Positions 1 through 6,059 of a stretch of DNA of 6,925 nt are shown piece by piece (the stretch's first letter is position 1; each line of letters starts with the position of its first letter). The notes beneath the pieces were generated by a model. The model ran no database searches. It had not been told where the DNA came from and worked only from the letters and a program-made list of their open reading frames with translations. The position numbers and the translations under genes were made by a program. Where the stretch lies: contig JADFNT010000091.1 of assembly GCA_022563215.1 (NCBI GenBank), positions 1 through 6,925 of the forward strand, given 5' to 3'. Source of the stretch: Pseudomonadota bacterium. Lineage in GTDB: Bacteria > Pseudomonadota > Alphaproteobacteria > Rhodospirillales > Casp-alpha2.

Positions 1-21
1 CGGAATGATCGGGTCCGGTCC

Positions 22-31
22 AGGGAGAAGG
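22..31 (+). promoter_or_regulatory. Ribosome binding site of the dehydratase gene
   Basis: The purine-rich AGGGAGAAGG ends 11 bases before the ATG at 43. The frame of the dehydratase stays open back to base 1, so an upstream start cannot be excluded, but this site and the family-like N-terminus (Arg/His-rich leader, then the first membrane segment) favour 43. Confidence 0.5.
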
Positions 32-42
32 CTCCGCGGCCG

Positions 43-1977
43 ATGAAAATACAGTTGCACCGCCTGTCGCGCCAGATGGTCGCGTTCCTGCACGACCTGA
101 CCATGGCCGCCGTCTCCTTCGTCGCGGCGCTGGTGCTTCGGCTCGGCACCGATGGCGTGCTGTTCGATTCGACGAACCTGTGGCTGGCGCTCGCCCTGTT
201 CACCCTGGTCTGCGGCGCGGTGTTCTGGACCACGGGCCTCTATCAGGGGATCTGGCGCTACGCCTCGCTGAACGATCTGGTGGCGATCGCGCGCGCCGTC
301 ACGCTGTCGCTGCTGATCTTCCTGCCGATCACCTTCCTGATCACCCGGCTCGACGAGCTGCCGCGCTCGTTCCTGATCATCAACTGGCTGGTCCTGGCCT
401 TCCTGCTCGCCGCGCCGCGCCTGCTCTACCGGGTGTTCAAGGACCGCGGCTTCGACCGCGTGCTGGAGCGCGGTACGCAGACGCGGGTTCCGGTTCTTTT
501 GATCGGCGCGGGCGATGGGGCCGAGGTCTTCATCCGCGAAATCGCACGCGCCCGCGATGCGGCCTACGAGGTCGTCGGTGTCGTCGACGAGAAGGGAACC
601 CGGGTCGGGCGGCGCATCCACGGCGTTCCGGTCATCGGGCACCTCGACGATCTGGCCGGGATCCTGGAGACGCTCGCGCGCAAGGGTCAAAAGCCGCAGC
701 GCTTCATCCTGACCAAGCGGCCGACGCGCGAGGAGTTCGAGCGCATCCTGGATCTGGCCGACGCGCGCGGCATGACCATCGCCCGGCTGCCGCGCCTGAC
801 CGAATTCAGAAGCGGCGAGGCCGAGCGCTTCGAGCCCCGGCCGGTCGCCATCGAGGACCTGCTCGGGCGCACCCGGACCCCGCTCGACCGGACCGCCATG
901 CGCCGCCTGGTCGAGGGCCGGCGCGTGCTGGTGACCGGCGCGGGCGGGTCGATCGGCGCCGAGCTGGTGCGCCAGATCGCGACCTTCCAACCGGCGCACA
1001 TGAGCCTGCTCGACAACTCGGAGTACCTGCTCTATTCGATCGGGCTCGAGCTCGGCGAAGCGCACGCCGAGCTGTCCCGGACCCTGGTGCTCGGCGACGT
1101 GCGCGACCGGGTCCGGCTCGACCAGGTCATGACCGGCGAGGCCCCGGAGCTGGTGTTCCACGCCGCCGCGCTCAAGCACGTGCCCATGGTCGAGGCCAAC
1201 CCGGTCGAGGGCGTCCTCACCAACGTCATCGGCACCCGCAATACGGCGGACGCCTGCCGCAAGGCCGGCGTCGCCGCCATGGTGCTGATCTCGACCGACA
1301 AGGCGGTCAACCCGACCAGCGTCATGGGCGCGACCAAGCGCCTGGCCGAATCCTATTGCCAGGCGCTCGATATCGCCGAACGCCGCGACGGCAGGTTCGG
1401 CACCCGCTTCATCACCGTGCGCTTCGGCAACGTGCTCGGCTCGACCGGTTCGGTGGTGCCGCTGTTCCACCGGCAGCTCGCCGCCGGCGGTCCACTCACG
1501 GTCACCGACCCCGAGATGACCCGTTATTTCATGACCCTGCGCGAAGCCGTCGAGCTGGTCCTGCAAGCCTCCGCGCTCGGCGTGAAAGCGCCCAGCGCCG
1601 AGGCGGGCAAGATCTACGTGCTCGACATGGGCGAGCCGGTCAGGATCATGGACCTCGCCCGCCAGATGATCCGCCTGGCCGGCTTGCGGCTCGGCAAGGA
1701 CATCGAGATCGTGGTGATCGGCCCGCGCCCGGGCGAGAAGCTGCGCGAGGAACTGTTCCACGAGGCCGAGCCCCTGGTCGAGACCGGCCAACCGGGCCTG
1801 CGCCTGGCCGCGCCGCGCACGGTGAATCTCGAGCTGCTCGGCCGCAACCTGGACGAGCTGGAGACGCTGGCCGTGGGCGGCCGGCGCGCCGAGCTCGACG
1901 CCACGGTCCGCCGGCTGGTCCCGGAGTACCACGCCGGCGACGCGGAGCATGATCGCTCCACCGCCGCGGCATCGTGA
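43..1977 (+). CDS. Membrane-bound nucleotide-sugar 4,6-dehydratase (WbpM/PglF/CapD family)
   Basis: Predicted 644-residue inner-membrane enzyme that removes water from a UDP-sugar (UDP-GlcNAc in characterised relatives) to give the 4-keto-6-deoxy intermediate used for O-antigen, capsule or glycan sugars. Seen in the sequence: four hydrophobic segments at about residues 12-32, 46-66, 84-101 and 110-127; a first Rossmann-like domain with GAGDGAE at 155-161; then a short-chain dehydrogenase domain with TGAGGSIG at 298-305 for NAD(P). The active site reads STDKA (T418, D419, K420) followed by M428-x3-K432. Met in place of the usual Tyr of YxxxK is the signature of the WbpM/FlaA1/PglF group. The late motif GPRPGEK (560-566) is also typical. 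The length matches the large membrane-anchored class (about 590-665 residues), not the short soluble FlaA1 class. AGGGAGAAGG at 22-31 serves this ATG. The exact substrate cannot be read from sequence; the family assignment is secure. Confidence 0.95.
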   Translation: MKIQLHRLSRQMVAFLHDLTMAAVSFVAALVLRLGTDGVLFDSTNLWLALALFTLVCGAVFWTTGLYQGIWRYASLNDLVAIARAVTLSLLIFLPITFLITRLDELPRSFLIINWLVLAFLLAAPRLLYRVFKDRGFDRVLERGTQTRVPVLLIGAGDGAEVFIREIARARDAAYEVVGVVDEKGTRVGRRIHGVPVIGHLDDLAGILETLARKGQKPQRFILTKRPTREEFERILDLADARGMTIARLPRLTEFRSGEAERFEPRPVAIEDLLGRTRTPLDRTAMRRLVEGRRVLVTGAGGSIGAELVRQIATFQPAHMSLLDNSEYLLYSIGLELGEAHAELSRTLVLGDVRDRVRLDQVMTGEAPELVFHAAALKHVPMVEANPVEGVLTNVIGTRNTADACRKAGVAAMVLISTDKAVNPTSVMGATKRLAESYCQALDIAERRDGRFGTRFITVRFGNVLGSTGSVVPLFHRQLAAGGPLTVTDPEMTRYFMTLREAVELVLQASALGVKAPSAEAGKIYVLDMGEPVRIMDLARQMIRLAGLRLGKDIEIVVIGPRPGEKLREELFHEAEPLVETGQPGLRLAAPRTVNLELLGRNLDELETLAVGGRRAELDATVRRLVPEYHAGDAEHDRSTAAAS

Positions 1978-1979
1978 AC

Positions 1980-1997
1980 CGGGACGTCCCGATCGGG
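1980..1997. repeat. Two overlapping perfect palindromes between the dehydratase and purH
   Basis: CGGGACGTCCCG (1980-1991) is a perfect 12-base palindrome, and CCCGATCGGG (1988-1997) is a perfect 10-base palindrome sharing four bases with it. Both lie directly after the dehydratase stop. They could be a protein-binding site or part of a weak hairpin, but there is no T-run after them, so this is not a standard intrinsic terminator. In GC-rich DNA such short palindromes can also occur by chance. Confidence 0.35.
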
Positions 1998-2002
1998 CCG
2001 GC

Positions 2003-2032
2003 TTGACGCGATGCGGGCCACGGTCTTAACAA
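2003..2032 (+). promoter_or_regulatory. purH: Possible purH promoter
   Basis: TTGACG at 2003-2008 is a good -35 box. Seventeen or eighteen bases later come TTAACA or TAACAA, which are poor -10 matches. GATAAT at 2042-2047 looks better as a -10, but it has no -35 partner and would place the transcript start inside the Shine-Dalgarno. Weakly supported; purH may instead be read through from the dehydratase gene. Confidence 0.3.
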
Positions 2033-2052
2033 AAAGCCAGGGATAATACCAA

Positions 2053-2060
2053 AGGGGAGG
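2053..2060 (+). promoter_or_regulatory. purH: Strong ribosome binding site of purH
   Basis: AGGGGAGG ends six bases before the ATG at 2067, an ideal spacing that fixes the purH start. Confidence 0.8.
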
Positions 2061-2066
2061 CCGCCC

Positions 2067-3653
2067 ATGTCCGCGGAGGCGCTGACGCCGATCCGGCGCG
2101 CCCTGATTTCGGTTTCCGACAAGAGCGGACTGGCCGAGCTCGGCCGGTTCCTGGCCGCGCGCGGGGTCGAGATCCTGTCCACCGGCGGTTCGGCGCGCGC
2201 GCTCGCCGAGGCCGATGTCGCCGTCATTGAGGTCTCCGCCCACACCGGCTTCCCCGAGATCATGGACGGCCGGGTCAAGACCCTGCACCCCAAGGTCCAC
2301 GGCGGCATCCTGGCGCGCCGCGACCTGGCCAGCCACCGCGCGGCCCTGACCGAGCACGGCATCGCCGCCATCGACCTGGTGGTGGTCAACCTCTACCCCT
2401 TCGAGGCGACGCTGGCGTCCGGCGCGGACGCCGCCACCTGCATCGAGAACATCGACATCGGCGGCCCGGCCTTGATCCGCGCCGCGGCCAAGAACCATGC
2501 TTTCGTCACCGTCGTCGTCGACCCCGCCGATTACCCCCGGCTGATCGACGAAATGAAGGCCGGAAAGGGTGCGACGACGCCTGATTTCCGTACTCAGTTG
2601 GCGGCCCGCGCCTTCGGGCGGACCGGCGCCTATGACGCCGTCATTTCGGGCTGGTTTTCGGCTGAACTGAATGAGCCCTTTCCGCCCCACGTCGCATTCG
2701 GCGGCGAACGCCGCCAAGTCATGCGCTACGGCGAAAACCCGCACCAGGAAGCGGCCTTCTACGTCACCGGTGAAAACCGGCCCGGCGTCGCCACCGCCGA
2801 GCAGGTCCAGGGCAAGGAATTGTCGTTCAACAACCTAGGCGACACCGACGCCGCCTTCGAACTGGTCGCCGAGTTCACCGACGGCCCGGCGTGCGCCATC
2901 ATCAAGCACACCAACCCGTGCGGGGTGGCCTGCGCGCCAAGCCTTGCCGACGCCTATGCCAAGGCGCTGGCCTGCGACACCGAAAGCGCCTTCGGCGGCA
3001 TCGTCGCCGTCAACCAACGGCTCGACGCGGCGACGGCCGCCGATATCGCCAAGCTTTTCTGCGAGGTCGTCATCGCGCCCGGGGCCGAGGACGGGGCGCT
3101 CAAGGCGCTGGCTAAAAAGAAGGATCTTCGCGTTCTGTTGACCGGCGCCATGCCCGACCCGGCGGCGGCGGGGATGACGCTGCGCAGCCTTTCCGGCGGG
3201 TTCCTGTTGCAAGGTCGGGACCACGCCCTCACCGACGGCGAGCCCAGGGTGGTGACCAAGCGCTCCCCGACGGAGGCCGAGCTCGTCGACCTGCGCTTCG
3301 CATACACTGTCGCCAAGCACGTCAAATCCAACGCCATCGTCTACGCAAAAGATCGCGCCACCGTCGGCGTCGGCGCCGGACAGATGAGCCGCATCAATTC
3401 GTCGCGCATCGCCGCCTGGAAAGCCGATGACGCGGCCCGGATCGCCGGAGATTCCGAATCATGGACAAAAGGCTCGGTGGTGGCGTCTGACGCCTTTTTC
3501 CCGTTCGCCGACGGGCTTCTGGCGGCGGCCGAGGCCGGGGCGACGGCGGTCATACAACCGGGCGGCTCGATCCGCGACGAGGAAGTGATCAAGGCCGCCG
3601 ACGACGCCGGCCTGGCGATGGTATTCACCGGCATGCGCCATTTTCGGCACTAG
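2067..3653 (+). CDS. purH: Bifunctional AICAR formyltransferase / IMP cyclohydrolase PurH
   Basis: Cytosolic enzyme for the last two steps of de novo purine synthesis: 10-formyl-THF-dependent formylation of AICAR to FAICAR, then ring closure to IMP. The 528-residue length is normal and the protein looks complete. The N-terminal MGS-like cyclohydrolase domain (about 1-150) shows SDKSGL (17-22), STGGSARAL (38-46), the [15 protein letters not shown] stretch (66-80) and NLYPF (108-112). The C-terminal formyltransferase domain shows RYGENPHQ (220-227), the catalytic Lys-His pair K280-H281 in [15 protein letters not shown] (307-314), VKSNAI (419-424), GAGQMSR (436-442), ASDAFFPF (473-480) and IQPGGSIRD (496-504). 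The C-terminus, MRHFRH, is characteristic. It sits 89 bases after the dehydratase gene on the same strand and runs tail to tail into the lactonase gene. No truncation or missing key residue seen. Confidence 0.98.
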   Translation: MSAEALTPIRRALISVSDKSGLAELGRFLAARGVEILSTGGSARALAEADVAVIEVSAHTGFPEIMDGRVKTLHPKVHGGILARRDLASHRAALTEHGIAAIDLVVVNLYPFEATLASGADAATCIENIDIGGPALIRAAAKNHAFVTVVVDPADYPRLIDEMKAGKGATTPDFRTQLAARAFGRTGAYDAVISGWFSAELNEPFPPHVAFGGERRQVMRYGENPHQEAAFYVTGENRPGVATAEQVQGKELSFNNLGDTDAAFELVAEFTDGPACAIIKHTNPCGVACAPSLADAYAKALACDTESAFGGIVAVNQRLDAATAADIAKLFCEVVIAPGAEDGALKALAKKKDLRVLLTGAMPDPAAAGMTLRSLSGGFLLQGRDHALTDGEPRVVTKRSPTEAELVDLRFAYTVAKHVKSNAIVYAKDRATVGVGAGQMSRINSSRIAAWKADDAARIAGDSESWTKGSVVASDAFFPFADGLLAAAEAGATAVIQPGGSIRDEEVIKAADDAGLAMVFTGMRHFRH

Positions 3654-3663
3654 ACGGCTTATC

Positions 3664-4465
3664 TCAAAGTTTCCTCGGCGGCTCGTCCAAACGCACGGCA
3701 ATCCCTTCCAAATCGTCGGAAACCGGCGGATAGATTTCCATCACCAGGGGGTCGTGGCCGGCGACGATGTGGTCCGGCGTGTCGGCCAGTTCCTTCAGCC
3801 GGTCGTAACCGGCCAGCACCTTGTCGATTTCGAAGATCACCGGATACGGGTTTCGGGTTTCCATGTTGGCGTACAGGTGGCACGCGTCCGACGCCACCAC
3901 CACGTTGCCGCGCCTGGTATTGACCCGGACCACCTGCATGCCGTCGGTGTGGCCGCCGATGTGATGGAGCGAAATTCCCGGCGCCAGATCGGCGTCGCCG
4001 TCGTGGAAGACGACGCGCTCGGCGAAGACGTGGCGCACCATGCCGACCACGTTATCGACCTCGAACGACGGCTTGATCTTGGGATCGAGCATGTGGCGCC
4101 CGGTGGCGAAGGCCATTTCACGGTCCTGCAGGTGAAAGGCCGCCTTGGGGAATTTGTCGAAATTGCCGATGTGATCGTAATGGAAATGGGTGACGATCAG
4201 GTCGGCGACGGTCCCGGCATCGACGCCGATGGCGGCCAGGCCCTCGGTCGGGCAGCGGAGCAGGGTGCGGCCCCTTTTTTCCGCCATCTCGGCGGTGAAC
4301 CCCATGTCGATGACGAAGGTGCGGGCGTCCGACACCGCCGCCCAGACGAAATAATCGATGGGCATGGCCTCGTGGGGGTCGGGGGGGATCGACGAAATTC
4401 AATTCCTGGGTGCGGTCGTGGGTGGCGTACTTGACCGCGTAAAGTTCGTAGGCGGGTTCCGTCAT
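3664..4465 (-). CDS. N-acyl homoserine lactonase family metallo-hydrolase, frameshifted near the N-terminus
   Basis: Metallo-beta-lactamase-fold lactonase; characterised relatives (AiiA, AttM) open the lactone ring of acyl-homoserine lactone signals. The intact frame starting at ATG 4365 gives 233 residues. A family-like N-terminus (MTEPAYELYAVKYATHDRT...) lies upstream in another frame from ATG 4465. The frames meet at a run of seven C (coding strand). Removing one C joins them as NFVDPPDPHEAMPIDYF and gives 266 residues, close to the usual length. In that numbering the dinuclear metal ligands are all present: H93, H95, D97, H98 (HFHYDH), H172 (GGHTDG), D193 and H237 (AGHDP). Three residues after D193 stands His196, where AiiA has catalytic-site Tyr194, so the substrate may not be an AHL. 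It starts two bases after the stop of the PagL-like gene, so coupled translation is likely. It could be a sequencing error, a real mutation, or a shorter working protein from 4365. Confidence 0.85.
4381..4387 (-). other. Seven-base homopolymer at the lactonase frameshift
   Basis: On the plus strand this is GGGGGGG; on the coding strand it reads as codons CCC CCC followed by CGA. One base fewer restores the family-like reading frame. It is a typical place for an indel, whether in the genome or in the sequencing. Confidence 0.85.
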
Positions 4466-4467
4466 CG

Positions 4468-5379
4468 TTAAAGCCTATACCCGTAGCGCAAGCCGGCGTT
4501 GTCAATGCCTTCGTTTTTTTCATCGCACAGACTGCCGTGGGTATGGTGCGTCCACATCAAAGACAGGCTGTGGCGGTCTAGGAACCGATATCCAAACTCA
4601 AGTGATTCCCGGAACAGCGCCCGGCAGCCGAATTCGCGGCGGTCGAACCGAGCCTTGCCGGCGATCTGGGAATTATTCAGCATGCCGTCATGGACCGACA
4701 GGCCCAATCCAAGGTCAATAAACCAGTCCTTCAGGAACGCCCATTCCCAGGTCAAGCCGGCATAGAAAAAATCCGTGTTGGTCTCGCTGGCGTTGATGGT
4801 GAATCCCATATGCGGCCAAGGCGACCAAATCATCCTCAACCAATCGGGGGAGGTAAAAAGCATCTCCACGTTCGCGTCCATGCCCGTTTCCTTGGCGGCA
4901 TGGCCGAAGGCGACGGCGTGTTTTAGGGCGCCGAACCGAATCTCGGAAACGTGGCCTTGGGGCTGCTTTGCCGGCGAGCGCACCGAAGGGGCTGTTTCTA
5001 TATTTTTAACGGGTTGAACTTTGGAGCGTGCATCGGCATTCGCCTTAAAAGGCCACCACCACACCCCCTCGGCAGAATCGGCGGGGCCGGGTTCCCGTAA
5101 GGGCTTTTTGGCGCCATCCCCAAGGTAAACCGGCGCCTCGATCATCGGGGATTCCTTTTGCTCAACAACGGCCGGAATTAGGATATTCGTGTAACGGTGG
5201 GGGCCAAGCTCCGACAAGGCCTGGATGTAAACCTCCCGGACCGTAGAGGGCCTCGCGGCTGGATCGTTTAAGGAGACATCCCCGGGAAGCGGCGATTGAC
5301 AGCCCGCCAACAACCACGAACCGAAGCCCCAGAGGAAAAGTTTCAGAATACTGGGCCTCATGGCCCCGGTGGTGCCCAT
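4468..5379 (-). CDS. Predicted lipoprotein with a C-terminal PagL-like lipid A 3-O-deacylase domain
   Basis: PagL enzymes are outer-membrane beta-barrels that remove the 3-linked acyl chain of lipid A. In these 303 residues, the N-terminus has a short hydrophobic segment ending in the lipobox LLAGC (Cys27), predicting lipidation. A Pro/Lys-rich, low-complexity linker follows to about residue 145. The barrel-like part (about 146-303) has alternating aromatic strands, VHDGML (229-234), FRESLEFGYRF (256-266), and a tail ending LRYGYRL. Aligned to Pseudomonas PagL (H126, S128, E140), the motif here is H278-H-T280 and N289-E-G-I-D292, so Thr replaces the nucleophilic Ser and Asp replaces Glu. C251 and C285 could form a disulfide. 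Start: ATG 5379 or ATG 5361 (MRPS...); neither has a strong Shine-Dalgarno, and both keep the signal peptide. Base composition is clearly lower in GC than the neighbours. The family call is good; catalytic activity is uncertain. Confidence 0.75.
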   Translation of the reverse strand: MGTTGAMRPSILKLFLWGFGSWLLAGCQSPLPGDVSLNDPAARPSTVREVYIQALSELGPHRYTNILIPAVVEQKESPMIEAPVYLGDGAKKPLREPGPADSAEGVWWWPFKANADARSKVQPVKNIETAPSVRSPAKQPQGHVSEIRFGALKHAVAFGHAAKETGMDANVEMLFTSPDWLRMIWSPWPHMGFTINASETNTDFFYAGLTWEWAFLKDWFIDLGLGLSVHDGMLNNSQIAGKARFDRREFGCRALFRESLEFGYRFLDRHSLSLMWTHHTHGSLCDEKNEGIDNAGLRYGYRL

Positions 5380-5407
5380 TGTACCCGCCCGTGCTTCCCA
5401 GGAATCT

Positions 5408-6046
5408 CTAGAACTTCCGCGCCTGGATGATGCCGTCGTCCATTCGTTTGAGCCGGATGTATTGGGCCAGGATGTGCATCAGGGACTGATGCGTGTCCTC
5501 GACGACGCCGTAGTTGTCGCCTTCGACATGCAGGTTGACCGTCGCCAGCTTTGCCGACCGGCCGCCGTCGAAGCCGGTGAAGGCGATGACGTCGAGGCCC
5601 TTTTCCTTCGCCCACCCAGCGGCGCGGACGATGTTTTCCGAATCGCCGGACGACGAGATGGTCAACAGCACGTCGCCGTCCTCGGCCAGGGTCCGGAGCT
5701 GATAGACAAAAATATCGTCAAAGGAGATATCGTTGGCGATGGCGGTGATCATCTCCATATTGGTGCTCAGCGATACCACCTTGGGCCTCAGGTCGGTGTC
5801 CGTCTGCCCGCCCTTGGAATGATCGCACACCAGGTGGTTCGAGATCGCCGCCGAGCCGCCGTTGCCGCAGACGTAGATGGTTCCGCCCCTCTCATAGGCC
5901 GCGTCCAGGCACGCCAGCGCGGCCTCCAGCTTTTCCACGTCCACCGAAGCCGCGGCGGCCTTGCCCTGGTCGAAATAGGCGCCGGCATATTCGGCGACGG
6001 AGGCGAATTTCCTGTCCGGAAAGGTCATGGATGGATTGTCCGGCAA
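5408..6046 (-). CDS. GmhA-like SIS-domain sugar-phosphate isomerase
   Basis: A 212-residue cytosolic protein of the phosphoheptose isomerase type. GmhA converts sedoheptulose 7-phosphate to D-glycero-D-manno-heptose 7-phosphate for LPS core or heptose-containing glycans. Seen: CGNGGSAA (60-67), LSTN (93-96), ITAIANDIS (100-108), phosphate-binding SSSGDS (131-136), TGFDGG (157-162), and VEDTHQSLMH (182-191). Mapped onto E. coli GmhA, the active-site set H61/E65/Q172/H180 corresponds to H71/D75/E183/H191, so the two histidines are kept but Glu65 becomes Asp and Gln172 becomes Glu. This suggests a subfamily that may use a different sugar phosphate. The start is TTG at 6046, preceded at ideal spacing by GGAGG; ATG 6028 is the alternative but is poorly spaced. 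It is 13 bases downstream of the permease gene and 28 bases upstream of the PagL-like gene. Confidence 0.85.
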   Translation of the reverse strand: MPDNPSMTFPDRKFASVAEYAGAYFDQGKAAAASVDVEKLEAALACLDAAYERGGTIYVCGNGGSAAISNHLVCDHSKGGQTDTDLRPKVVSLSTNMEMITAIANDISFDDIFVYQLRTLAEDGDVLLTISSSGDSENIVRAAGWAKEKGLDVIAFTGFDGGRSAKLATVNLHVEGDNYGVVEDTHQSLMHILAQYIRLKRMDDGIIQARKF

Positions 6047-6051
6047 AACGG

Positions 6052-6056
6052 CCTCC
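6052..6056 (-). promoter_or_regulatory. Ribosome binding site favouring a TTG start of the isomerase
   Basis: On the minus strand GGAGG lies five bases before TTG 6046 but 23 bases before ATG 6028. It sits just after the permease stop codon, as expected inside an operon. Confidence 0.65.
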
Positions 6057-6059
6057 GGT

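Noticed and set aside
180..1952. 590-codon open frame overlapping the dehydratase on the plus strand
   Set aside because: Its product is dominated by Arg, Ala, Pro and Gly, typical of an alternate frame of GC-rich DNA, while the overlapping frame is a clear enzyme with motifs throughout.
2042..2047. GATAAT as the purH -10 box
   Set aside because: There is no -35 partner at a suitable distance, and transcription would begin within the ribosome binding site.
1614..2744. 376-codon minus-strand frame spanning the dehydratase/purH junction
   Set aside because: It lies opposite two well-supported genes, shows no recognisable domain, and is low-complexity in its second half.
3754..4434. 226-codon plus-strand frame opposite the lactonase
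   Set aside because: No recognisable motif; it mirrors the lactonase codons, while the minus-strand frame carries all metal ligands.
4118..4465. 115-codon minus-strand frame as a separate small gene
   Set aside because: Only its first 28 codons look like protein, and they match the missing N-terminus of the lactonase; after the seven-base run the product is Arg/Pro/His-rich noise, so this is one frameshifted gene.
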